Below, one piece after another: positions 1-7,600 of a stretch of DNA of 64,000 nucleotides. Under the pieces are notes generated by a model. It was not told the origin of the DNA. It did not search any database and saw nothing but the letters and a program-made list of their open reading frames with translations. The translations under genes and the position numbers were made by a program. Positions within the stretch are counted from its first letter, which is position 1. The number at the start of each line of letters is the position of its first letter. Origin of the DNA: Paenisporosarcina macmurdoensis (GTDB lineage Bacteria; Bacillota; Bacilli; Bacillales_A; Planococcaceae); the NCBI RefSeq assembly GCF_042658845.1, contig NZ_JBHSRI010000002.1:558001-622000 (forward strand), read 5' to 3'.

Positions 1-1099
1 GCAAAAAGGAATTCCGCGCGAAGTTTTGATTGAAGCGATTGAGGCAGCGCTTGTAACTGCATATAAACGCAATTTTAATCAAGCACAAAATGTCCGTGTT
101 GATTTAAATCTTGATAACGGTACGATGTTAGTATTTTCACGTAAAGATGTAATGGAAGAAGTACTTGACAGTCGTCTACATATTTCATTGGAAGATGCTA
201 AACAAGTAAATCCAGCGTTCGAACTTGGAGACATTGTGGAGCAAGAAGTGACGCCTAGAGACTTTGGACGTATCGCTGCTCAAACAGCTAAACAAGTTGT
301 TACACAACGTGTTCGTGAAGCAGAACGTGGCATGATATATGAAGAGTACGTTGACCGTGAAGAAGACATTGTCAATGGAATCGTTGAACGTTTAGACGCT
401 CGTAATATTTATGTAGGACTTGGAAAAGTAGAAGCGGTATTGCCTGTGAATGAACAAATTCTAACGGAAACATACCGTCCTCACGAACGTATAAAAGTCT
501 ATATTACGAAAGTAGAACGTTCAACTCGTGGACCACAAGTATTTGTGTCTCGCACACATCCAGGATTACTTCGTCGCTTGTTTGAAATGGAAGTACCTGA
601 AATTTATGATGGCATCGTAGAAATTAAATCTATCGCACGTGAAGCGGGCGATCGTTCAAAAATTTCTGTTGTTGCACATAACCAAGACGTTGATCCAGTC
701 GGTTCTTGCGTTGGAGCAAAAGGGTCACGTGTGCAAACCATCGTTAATGAATTAAATGGCGAAAAAATTGATATAGTCGAGTGGTCTGAAGATCCAGTAA
801 TCTTTGTTGCCAATGCACTTAGCCCTTCTAAAGTGTTAGATGTGCAAATTCATGAAGATGAAAAATCAACGACGGTAGTAGTTCCAGATTATCAATTATC
901 ATTAGCCATTGGTAAACGTGGTCAAAATGCCCGTTTAGCTGCTAAGTTAACAGGGTGGAAAATTGATATTAAGAGCGAAACAGATGCTCGCGAACTTGGT
1001 ATTTATCCATCTCAAGCTTCTGAAAGCTTTAACCATGTAGATGAAGAATACGAAGAAAATAACGATGAAAATTACGATTTATACAAAGAAGAAGAATAA
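1..1099 (+). CDS. nusA: Transcription termination/antitermination factor NusA (5' partial)
   Basis: NusA binds elongating RNA polymerase and nascent RNA to modulate pausing, termination and antitermination. The frame is open from base 2, and the first visible residues (QKGIPREVLIEAIEAAL) match NusA from about residue 15, so only a short N-terminal piece is missing. Visible parts are the rest of the RNAP-binding domain, an S1 domain (around GMIYEEYVDRE), two KH domains (GSCVGAKGSR and SLAIGKRGQN) and an acidic tail ending YKEEE. Bacillus-type NusA lacks the extra C-terminal repeats of enteric NusA, which fits this length. It heads the visible part of the nusA-infB operon. Identification is secure; the true start lies outside the window. 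Confidence 0.97.
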   Translation, partial: QKGIPREVLIEAIEAALVTAYKRNFNQAQNVRVDLNLDNGTMLVFSRKDVMEEVLDSRLHISLEDAKQVNPAFELGDIVEQEVTPRDFGRIAAQTAKQVVTQRVREAERGMIYEEYVDREEDIVNGIVERLDARNIYVGLGKVEAVLPVNEQILTETYRPHERIKVYITKVERSTRGPQVFVSRTHPGLLRRLFEMEVPEIYDGIVEIKSIAREAGDRSKISVVAHNQDVDPVGSCVGAKGSRVQTIVNELNGEKIDIVEWSEDPVIFVANALSPSKVLDVQIHEDEKSTTVVVPDYQLSLAIGKRGQNARLAAKLTGWKIDIKSETDARELGIYPSQASESFNHVDEEYEENNDENYDLYKEEE

Positions 1100-1118
1100 A
1101 CGAAGAGGGTGAATTTTG

Positions 1119-1397
1119 ATGTCTAGTCAAAAGAAAATACCTTTACGAAAATGCGTTGCGACGGGCGAAATGTTTCCGAAAAAAGAAATGATTCGTATTG
1201 TTCGCTCAAAAGAAGGCGAAGTTTCGGTTGACTTAACTGGTAAAAAGTCAGGTCGAGGAGCATATGTTTCTAAAACCAAACAAGCAGTTGAAATTGCAAA
1301 AAAACGCAAAAGCCTAGATAACCAATTAGAAGCAAAAATACCAGAGAGCATTTTTGATGAATTGTTAACTGTGATTGAAAGAGAGCAACTCAAATGA
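1119..1397 (+). CDS. ylxR: YlxR/RnpM family RNA-binding protein
   Basis: Small basic protein of 92 aa from the nusA-infB operon, DUF448/YlxR family. The signature RKCVATGE near the N-terminus and GRGAYV around residue 48 are both present. B. subtilis YlxR has been described as a modulator of RNase P (RnpM). ATG 1119 is chosen over TTG 1116 because the GAGGGTG ribosome site at 1105-1111 is well spaced from it. It overlaps ylxQ by four bases (ATGA), which indicates translational coupling. Confidence 0.93.
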   Translation: MSSQKKIPLRKCVATGEMFPKKEMIRIVRSKEGEVSVDLTGKKSGRGAYVSKTKQAVEIAKKRKSLDNQLEAKIPESIFDELLTVIEREQLK

Positions 1398-1714
1398 AAC
1401 AAAAGCAACAAATTTTACAACTTCTCGGTTTAGCTGTAAGTGCAAGAATGTTAACTTCTGGTGAAGAATTAGTCGTAAAAGTTATTCGTAATAGCCAAGC
1501 GAAGATAGTAATTATCTCATCAGATGCTTCTGCTAACACGATGAAAAAAATTCAAGATAAATGTAAGTCTTACAACGTTGAGTTACATGTTTTCGGTGAT
1601 CGTACAGATCTCGGACATGCTACAGGAAAAGATGCCCGCGTGGTACTCGCAGTAACCGATCAAGGTTTTGCGAAAAAACTTTCCGAACTACTTAACGAAT
1701 TTAATCGGGGGTGA
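1394..1714 (+). CDS. ylxQ: L7Ae-family ribosomal protein-like YlxQ
   Basis: A 106-aa L7Ae/L30e/S12e-fold protein, the kink-turn RNA-binding family. Typical features are an N-terminal helix with LGLAVSARMLTSGEE, a central strand AKIVIISSDAS, and C-terminal GHATGKDARVVLAVTD. Its exact RNA target in Bacillales is not settled. The start codon overlaps the ylxR stop (ATGA) and infB follows after five bases, so the gene is deep in a co-translated operon. Confidence 0.93.
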   Translation: MKQKQQILQLLGLAVSARMLTSGEELVVKVIRNSQAKIVIISSDASANTMKKIQDKCKSYNVELHVFGDRTDLGHATGKDARVVLAVTDQGFAKKLSELLNEFNRG

Positions 1715-1718
1715 GCTA

Positions 1719-4310
1719 ATGACCAAATTACGAGTTCATGAATACGCAAAACAAATTAATAAAACTAGTAAAGAAGTTATAGAGCAATTAGGTAAGTTAG
1801 ATGTGCAAGTGACGAATCATATGTCTACTTTAGAAGGAGACGCTGTTACTAAATTAGACTCTGTCTATAAAAAAACGTCTACTTCAGCTCCAAAACCTGC
1901 ATCAACAACAAATGTCAATCGTCCACAAGGCGATCGTCCACAAGGTTCGGGTTATCAAGGCAATCGTCCGCAAAGCGATCGTCCACAAACTAATCGTCCA
2001 CAAGGATCAGGTTCTCAAGGTACTCGCCCACAGGGGTCAAGTACACAAGGTAGTCGTCCACAAGGATCTGGTTACCAAGGAAACCGTCCACAAGGTAGCG
2101 GTTCTCAAGGTAGCAGTTCACAAGGTACTCGCCCACAAGGTTCTGGATACCAAGGAAATCGTCCACAAGGTAGTGGAACTGGTACTCAAGGAAATCGTCC
2201 ACAAGGTAGTGGTTATCAAGGAAACCGCCCACAAGCCGATCGTACTCAATCAACTGGACCAAAAGCGCCAGTTGGGCAAAGCCGTGGCGTAGCTAGTACT
2301 ACGACACCATCAAGAGATAAACAAAAACCAGTTACAGCACCAACTGCTGGTGAAGGTCGTAAGCAAGAACAAGGTGACCAGGCTAAAACGAAGAATTTCG
2401 GTCCAAACCGTGCACCGGGTTCAAGCTTTAACCCTCGTGCTGGAGGCGGAAATCACCGTCCTGGAACTGGTAATCGCGCTGGAGGCAGAAACAAAGGAAA
2501 ACAAAATCGTCAACCAGTAGCGCCACCAGTACCAAGAAAAGAAAAAGAATTGCCAGAAAAAATCACATTCTATGAATCATTGACAGTTGCAGAACTGGCG
2601 AAAAAATTAGGTAGAGAGCCATCTGAAATCATTAAAAAATTATTTTTACTTGGTGTAATGTCAACAATTAACCAAGAGTTAGATAAAGATGCGATCGAAT
2701 TGATTTGTACAGACTACGGCGTTGAAGTAGAAGAAGAAATTCGTGTTGATATTTCTGATTTAGAAGGATATTTCGAAGATGAAGAAGAAAAACCTGGAGT
2801 TCAACTAGAACGTCCACCAGTTGTTACGATTATGGGTCACGTTGACCATGGTAAAACAACGCTTCTTGATTCAATTCGTAAAACTAAAGTAACTGCTGGC
2901 GAAGCTGGCGGAATTACTCAACATATTGGTGCTTACCAAGTTGTAGAAAACGGCAAAAAAATCACATTCTTAGACACACCTGGTCACGCAGCCTTTACAA
3001 CAATGCGTGCTCGTGGAGCTAAAGTGACAGATATTACGATTTTGGTTGTTGCTGCTGATGATGGTGTTATGCCTCAAACAATTGAAGCAATTAACCATGC
3101 AAAAGCTGCAGATGTGCCAATCATCGTAGCTGTGAACAAAATGGATAAACCATCTGCTAATCCTGAACGTGTTATGCAAGAATTAACTGAACACGGATTA
3201 GTATCTGAAGAATGGGGCGGAGAAACAATCTTTGCACCTATATCTGCCTTAAAAGGTGAGGGTATCGATAACTTATTAGAAATGATTCTTCTGGTTTCAG
3301 AAGTAGCAGAGCTAAAAGCAGATACTAGACGTCGTGCTATTGGTACAGTAATTGAAGCACAACTTGACAAAGGTCGTGGTTCTGTTGCAACACTTCTAGT
3401 ACAAGATGGAACACTTAAAGTTGGAGATCCAATCGTAGTCGGTCATACGTATGGTCGTGTCCGTGCGATGGTCAACGATTTAGGTCGTCGAGTGAAAGAA
3501 GCAGGTCCAAGTATGCCTGTTGAAATTACTGGATTAAATGATGTGCCACAAGCTGGAGATCGTTTCGTAGTCTTTGAAGACGAGAAAACAGCTCGTCAAG
3601 TTGGAGAGTCTCGTGCATCTACAGCTCTACAAGCACAACGTTCAGAAAAAACTCGTGTAACTCTTGATAACTTATTTGACCAAATGAAACAAGGTGAAAT
3701 GAAAGAGTTAAACCTTATTGTTAAAGCTGACGTTCAAGGTGCTGTAGAAGCTATGGCAGCTTCTCTAATGAAGCTTGAAGTTGAAGGCGTAAATGTGCGT
3801 ATTATTCATACGGGTGCTGGTGCAATTACAGAATCTGATATTTCACTTGCTGCAGCTTCAAATGCAATTGTTATTGGGTTCAATGTACGACCAGATACTA
3901 ACGCAAAACGTGCAGCAGAAGCTGAAGGCGTAGACATTCGTTTACACCGCATTATCTATAAAGTAATTGAAGAAATAGAAGCTGCAATGACTGGGTTACT
4001 TGATCCTGAGTTCCAAGAAAAAATCATTGGTCAAGCTGAAGTACGTGAAACATTTAAAGTTACGAAAATCGGAACAATTGCTGGAAGTTATGTAACTGAA
4101 GGTAAAATTGCCCGAGATAGTGGCGTACGTGTCATACGTGACAGCATTGTCGTATTTGAAGGCGTATTAGATTCACTTAAACGTTTCAAAGACGATGCAA
4201 AAGAAGTTGCAAAAGGGTATGAATGTGGGATAACTGTGAAAAACTATCATGATGTCAAAGAAGGCGACATTATTGAATCATTCGTAATGGAAGAGATCAA
4301 ACGCAAATGA
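1719..4310 (+). CDS. infB: Translation initiation factor IF-2
   Basis: GTPase that delivers initiator fMet-tRNA to the 30S subunit. ATG 1719 follows GGGGGTGAG; an upstream in-frame start would overlap ylxQ and lacks a ribosome site. The protein is 863 aa, longer than the roughly 716 aa of B. subtilis IF2. The order is an N-terminal IF2_N module (RVHEYAK), a low-complexity RPQ/QG-rich linker (about residues 68-176), a second IF2_N module (TVAELAKKLGREPSEII), then the G domain with GHVDHGKT (373-380), DTPGHAAF and NKMD, followed by domains II to IV. The extra length is essentially the linker. The stop overlaps the ylxP start. Confidence 0.98.
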   Translation: MTKLRVHEYAKQINKTSKEVIEQLGKLDVQVTNHMSTLEGDAVTKLDSVYKKTSTSAPKPASTTNVNRPQGDRPQGSGYQGNRPQSDRPQTNRPQGSGSQGTRPQGSSTQGSRPQGSGYQGNRPQGSGSQGSSSQGTRPQGSGYQGNRPQGSGTGTQGNRPQGSGYQGNRPQADRTQSTGPKAPVGQSRGVASTTTPSRDKQKPVTAPTAGEGRKQEQGDQAKTKNFGPNRAPGSSFNPRAGGGNHRPGTGNRAGGRNKGKQNRQPVAPPVPRKEKELPEKITFYESLTVAELAKKLGREPSEIIKKLFLLGVMSTINQELDKDAIELICTDYGVEVEEEIRVDISDLEGYFEDEEEKPGVQLERPPVVTIMGHVDHGKTTLLDSIRKTKVTAGEAGGITQHIGAYQVVENGKKITFLDTPGHAAFTTMRARGAKVTDITILVVAADDGVMPQTIEAINHAKAADVPIIVAVNKMDKPSANPERVMQELTEHGLVSEEWGGETIFAPISALKGEGIDNLLEMILLVSEVAELKADTRRRAIGTVIEAQLDKGRGSVATLLVQDGTLKVGDPIVVGHTYGRVRAMVNDLGRRVKEAGPSMPVEITGLNDVPQAGDRFVVFEDEKTARQVGESRASTALQAQRSEKTRVTLDNLFDQMKQGEMKELNLIVKADVQGAVEAMAASLMKLEVEGVNVRIIHTGAGAITESDISLAAASNAIVIGFNVRPDTNAKRAAEAEGVDIRLHRIIYKVIEEIEAAMTGLLDPEFQEKIIGQAEVRETFKVTKIGTIAGSYVTEGKIARDSGVRVIRDSIVVFEGVLDSLKRFKDDAKEVAKGYECGITVKNYHDVKEGDIIESFVMEEIKRK
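1920..2250 (+). repeat. RPQ/QG low-complexity repeats inside infB
   Basis: Imperfect codon repeats encode twelve RPQ triplets separated by GSGYQGN, GSGSQGT and similar spacers, in infB residues 68 to about 176. The segment has no acidic residues except three scattered Asp, and is predicted to be disordered. Variable low-complexity N-terminal linkers are known in IF2; this one is strikingly regular at both DNA and protein level, which suggests growth by slippage or unequal crossover. Confidence 0.85.
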
Positions 4311-4585
4311 TTTCGTATGCGGAGTGTGAATTCATCATTCCGACGTCCCATTCGTTAAAAGAGAAGCGCGCTGTTCTGCAGCGCATGCTTACTCGAACGA
4401 AGCAAAAGTTTAATATATCGATTTCTGAAATAGACCATCAAGATAAATGGCAAAGGACGCGTATTGCGATTGTTTGTGTCGCTTCTTCAAGCGATGCAAG
4501 TGACCGTGAACTCACCCACGCAATTAATTACTTGGAGTCTAATCCAGAGTGGGAAAGAACGGAAATGATCCGTGAACATTTATAG
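4307..4585 (+). CDS. ylxP: DUF503 family protein YlxP
   Basis: A 92-aa DUF503 protein with the family N-terminus (ECEFIIPTSHSLKEKR) and a central ISISEIDHQDKWQR segment. It is conserved between infB and rbfA across Bacillales; the molecular role is not established, and position suggests a link to ribosome assembly or translation. Start and infB stop overlap (ATGA). Confidence 0.9.
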   Translation: MISYAECEFIIPTSHSLKEKRAVLQRMLTRTKQKFNISISEIDHQDKWQRTRIAIVCVASSSDASDRELTHAINYLESNPEWERTEMIREHL

Positions 4586-4607
4586 ATAGAACAGAGGTGA
4601 AGCCATC

Positions 4608-5048
4608 ATGGCGAATCGCTCAAATCGAGTAGCAGAACAAATGAAAAAAGAATTAGGCGAAATTATCGCTCGTAAACTAAAAGACCCGCGTATTGGGTTT
4701 GTCACAGTAACAGATGTAGAAGTTACTGGTGATTTACAACAAGCAACTGTCTTTATTACCGTTCTCGGTGACGATAAAAAACGTCGCGAAACGTTAAAAG
4801 GTTTAGTGCAAGCTAAAGGATTTATCCGTACCGAAATTGGTCAAAGAATTCGATTACGTAAGACACCAGAACTTATGTTTGAACTTGACAAGTCTTTCGA
4901 TTACGGGAATAAAATCGATAACTTACTTAGACAAATCAAGACTGAAGAAGTTGAGATTGAAGAAGTCGATACTGATTTAGTTGAGGTTGAAGAAATCGAA
5001 ACTGAAGAAGTTGAGATTAAAAAAATCAAAACTGAAGAAGTTGAATAA
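4608..5048 (+). CDS. rbfA: 30S ribosome-binding factor RbfA
   Basis: Late-stage 30S maturation factor acting near the 5' end helix of 16S rRNA. Residues 1-110 are a standard KH-like RbfA core (MANRSNRVAEQMKKELGEII, DPRIGFVTVTDVEVTGDL, LRKTPELMFELD). The protein is 146 aa against about 117 in B. subtilis. The excess is an acidic tail (111-146) built from repeated TEEVEI-like units. ATG 4608 follows an AGAGGTGA site. It closes the nusA operon, with a weak hairpin downstream. Confidence 0.96.
   Translation: MANRSNRVAEQMKKELGEIIARKLKDPRIGFVTVTDVEVTGDLQQATVFITVLGDDKKRRETLKGLVQAKGFIRTEIGQRIRLRKTPELMFELDKSFDYGNKIDNLLRQIKTEEVEIEEVDTDLVEVEEIETEEVEIKKIKTEEVE
4938..5045 (+). repeat. Tandem acidic-tail repeat in rbfA
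   Basis: The bases encoding RbfA residues 111-146 contain near-identical copies of actgaagaagttgagatt (three clear occurrences) around related degenerate units. They encode alternating Glu/Val/Ile stretches (TEEVEIEEV, VEVEEIE, TEEVEIKKI, TEEVE). Charge and periodicity differ sharply from the basic core. Confidence 0.75.
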
Positions 5049-5052
5049 CCAA

Positions 5053-5090
5053 AAGAAGTCTGCGAAACTTAGTTTTAGCAGGCTTCTTTA
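5053..5090 (+). terminator. Possible weak terminator after rbfA
   Basis: An 11-bp stem, aagaagtctgc (5053-5063) with gcaggcttctt (5078-5088), allowing one G-U pair. Only a short T run follows, so readthrough into truB is plausible. Confidence 0.5.
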
Positions 5091-5132
5091 CTATTTACAA
5101 ATTACATAATACGTATAAAGGAGTGGGACCGA

Positions 5133-6065
5133 ATGCAAAACGGCATTCTTCCGCTATGGAAAGAAAAAGGGATGACGTCCCACGATTGCGTCTTTAAACT
5201 ACGTAAAATTTTAAAAATGAAACGCATCGGCCATACAGGAACTCTGGATCCGAGTGTTGAAGGAGTCCTCCCTATTTGTTTAGGGGAATCGACTAAAGTA
5301 GCGGAGTACCTAACAAACGCAGGAAAAATTTATGAAGCTGAAGTGACGATAGGAGCATCCACTACGACAGAAGATGCAGATGGAGAAGTTGTAGATTACA
5401 ACGATGCTCAAAAACAATTCAGTCGTCAGGATATTCTCTTAGCATTAGCACAATTAACGGGGACTATCGAACAAACTCCACCTATGTACTCAGCCGTAAA
5501 AGTTAATGGGAAAAAACTTTACGAATATGCAAGAGCTGGAATCACTGTTGATAGACCATCGAGACAAGTAAACATTTACGAATTATCTCTACTAAGTGAA
5601 GAATCTATGTTTTCGGGTGAACGTGTATCGTTTAGAATTCGGGTATCGTGTAGCAAAGGAACCTATATTCGTACACTTGCTGTTCAGATTGGCGAGAAGC
5701 TTGGATTTCCTGCGCATATGTCGCAATTAGTTCGCACAGCTTCCGGTACATTTAAAGCAAACAGTTGCTTCACGCTAAAACAAGTACAAGATTTAGTGGA
5801 CCAAAATGTATTAGAAGAAAATTTATTTGATTTAGATTACGCACTCGAAGACATGCCGAAATTTGAAGTACCTAGTGATTTTGAAAAAGCGATTCAAAAT
5901 GGACAAGTACTAGATACCATTGAAGCGCTGCATTCACATGAACGAATTGTCTTTACAAGAAACGGGCAAGCAGTTGCCGTCTATGTGAAGCATCCATCAA
6001 AAGAAGGTAAGATGAAACCTGAAAAAATGTTTAATCGACTACCTAAAGAGGGGGATGCGGAATGA
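5133..6065 (+). CDS. truB: tRNA pseudouridine(55) synthase TruB
   Basis: Makes pseudouridine 55 in the T-arm of tRNAs. At 310 aa it has the TruB opening (GILPLWKEKGMTSHD), the catalytic aspartate motif GHTGTLDPSVEGVLPI, the KVNGKKLYEYARAG segment, YIRTLA and a C-terminal PUA-like region. ATG 5133 is preceded by AAAGGAGTGGGA. The stop overlaps the ribF start (ATGA), the usual truB-ribF pairing. Confidence 0.97.
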   Translation: MQNGILPLWKEKGMTSHDCVFKLRKILKMKRIGHTGTLDPSVEGVLPICLGESTKVAEYLTNAGKIYEAEVTIGASTTTEDADGEVVDYNDAQKQFSRQDILLALAQLTGTIEQTPPMYSAVKVNGKKLYEYARAGITVDRPSRQVNIYELSLLSEESMFSGERVSFRIRVSCSKGTYIRTLAVQIGEKLGFPAHMSQLVRTASGTFKANSCFTLKQVQDLVDQNVLEENLFDLDYALEDMPKFEVPSDFEKAIQNGQVLDTIEALHSHERIVFTRNGQAVAVYVKHPSKEGKMKPEKMFNRLPKEGDAE

Positions 6066-7012
6066 ACACCATACACTTATCCTATCCACATCACTTAAGT
6101 GATTCTACAATTACTGGGCCATTTTCTTTAGCGATTGGATTTTTTGATGGTGTTCATATGGGCCATCGAGAAGTCATTGGACATGCGAAAAGAGTAGCAG
6201 AAAATCAAGGATTAAAATTAGCTGTCATGACTTTTGATCCTCATCCTTCAATCGTCCTTGGAAAAAGAAATGAAAAAGTATTTTATATTACACCACTAGA
6301 CCAAAAACTAGAATTGCTTCAATCCATGGGTGTAGACACGACGTTCGTTGTTCGATTTACATCTGACTTTGCGCAGTTATCACCAGCAAATTTTGTTGAT
6401 ACATTTATTCGCCAACTGAATGTTAAGCATGTAACTGCTGGTTTCGATTTCACTTTTGGTGCATTTGGAAAAGGAAATATGGACATCATGGAAAGTTTAG
6501 CCCAAGATGATTTTAATGTTTCAGTTGTTGAAAAAAAATCGGCTGACAGTGAAAAAATTAGTTCAACTCGTATCCGACAAGCATTAACGGTTGGTGACAT
6601 GGAAAAAGTTCTTGAATTGCTCGGTAGACCTTTTCAAATTCCAGGAATCGTTGTCCATGGAGACAAGAGGGGTCGCACAATCGGTTTCCCAACCGCTAAT
6701 ATTCAAGCAAAAGAAGGATCGTATATCCCCGCTACTGGTGTCTATGCTGTCAGAATGTTAGTACAAGACGAATGGGTGGATGGCGTTTGCAATGTGGGGT
6801 ATAAACCCACGTTTAAAAACCCTGAAGAAAAAAAACTGACAATTGAAGTTCATTTGTTTCAATTTGATAAGAACATTTATGGAGAAGAAGTCTTTGTTGA
6901 TTGGTATCATCATATTAGAGATGAACGTAAATTTGATGGCATTGAATCGTTAAAAATTCAAATCGAGAAAGACAAACAAACAGCAATGACGTTTCTTCAA
7001 AAGTCTAATTAA
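6062..7012 (+). CDS. ribF: Bifunctional riboflavin kinase / FAD synthetase RibF
   Basis: Phosphorylates riboflavin to FMN and adenylylates FMN to FAD. The N-terminal nucleotidyltransferase domain has GFFDGVHMGH and the ISSTRIRQAL motif. The C-terminal flavokinase domain has GDKRGRTIGFPTANI, GVYAV and KPTFKN. At 316 aa it is full length. It is coupled to truB by an ATGA overlap, and a new promoter begins immediately after its stop. Confidence 0.97.
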   Translation: MNTIHLSYPHHLSDSTITGPFSLAIGFFDGVHMGHREVIGHAKRVAENQGLKLAVMTFDPHPSIVLGKRNEKVFYITPLDQKLELLQSMGVDTTFVVRFTSDFAQLSPANFVDTFIRQLNVKHVTAGFDFTFGAFGKGNMDIMESLAQDDFNVSVVEKKSADSEKISSTRIRQALTVGDMEKVLELLGRPFQIPGIVVHGDKRGRTIGFPTANIQAKEGSYIPATGVYAVRMLVQDEWVDGVCNVGYKPTFKNPEEKKLTIEVHLFQFDKNIYGEEVFVDWYHHIRDERKFDGIESLKIQIEKDKQTAMTFLQKSN

Positions 7013-7015
7013 GAG

Positions 7016-7044
7016 TTGCAAAGAACAATTGAATGTGCTAATAT
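7016..7044 (+). promoter_or_regulatory. SigA-type promoter for rpsO
   Basis: TTGCAA (7016-7021), 17-bp spacer, TATAAT-like TAATAT (7039-7044). It starts four bases after the ribF stop and gives rpsO its own transcript with a leader of about 95 bases. Confidence 0.7.
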
Positions 7045-7146
7045 TTCTATGTGCATAGAGATATGCCTAACCGTTGCTCGGCAGTGCGAATCACCAACGC
7101 TTGCTCGGTAATTGGGGATATTATGAGAGTATTGGAGGTGAACCGG
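7045..7146 (+). promoter_or_regulatory. rpsO 5' leader, possible S15 autoregulatory RNA
   Basis: The leader contains a direct repeat TTGCTCGG (7074-7081 and 7101-7108) and complementary CGTTG/CAACG segments that could form a branched structure before the AGGTG ribosome site. S15 is known to repress its own translation through leader RNA in several bacteria including Geobacillus. I have not matched this leader to a specific published fold. Confidence 0.4.
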
Positions 7147-7416
7147 ATGGCAATTACACAAGAACGTAAAAATGAACTTATCGCTGAGTATCGTACTCAT
7201 GAAAGCGACACTGGTTCTGCAGACATTCAAATCGCTGTGTTAACAGAAGATATTAACAACTTGAACGATCATTTACGTACACACAAGAAAGATCATCACT
7301 CACGTCGTGGTCTATTCAAAATGGTAGGTCGTCGTCGTAACTTGTTAAAATACTTACGTGAAAACGAAGTATCACGTTACCGTGACTTGATCGCTAAACT
7401 TGGTTTACGTCGATAA
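7147..7416 (+). CDS. rpsO: 30S ribosomal protein S15
   Basis: Primary 16S rRNA-binding protein of the 30S platform. The 89-aa product from ATG 7147 (MAITQERKNELIAEYRTHESDTGS) has exactly the family length, with LTEDINNLNDHLRTHKKDHHSRRGL and the terminal KLGLRR. An upstream in-frame start would extend the protein into the leader; TTGGAGGTG directly before ATG 7147 fixes the start. It is followed by a strong terminator, then pnp. Confidence 0.98.
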   Translation: MAITQERKNELIAEYRTHESDTGSADIQIAVLTEDINNLNDHLRTHKKDHHSRRGLFKMVGRRRNLLKYLRENEVSRYRDLIAKLGLRR

Positions 7417-7430
7417 GATGCATTTTAGTG

Positions 7431-7456
7431 AAAGCGGGATTCGTCCCGCTTTTTCT
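7431..7456 (+). terminator. Rho-independent terminator of rpsO
   Basis: Perfect 9-bp stem aaagcggga/tcccgcttt with a ttcg loop, followed by a T-rich tract. Confidence 0.88.
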
Positions 7457-7600
7457 TTATGTTCAAAAAGATTTTCTGTAAAAAACCACTCTCAATGACA
7501 AATTTATAATTTATCGCATGATATACGCTTTTTTGATACACTACTAATGATACATACAACTAAATTTCACAGTATTTTCAGTACGAGAGGAGTTCAATAA

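Noticed and set aside
1912..2292. Alternative-frame ORFs on both strands in infB
   Set aside because: Created by the low-complexity RPQ repeat; IF2 occupies the true frame.
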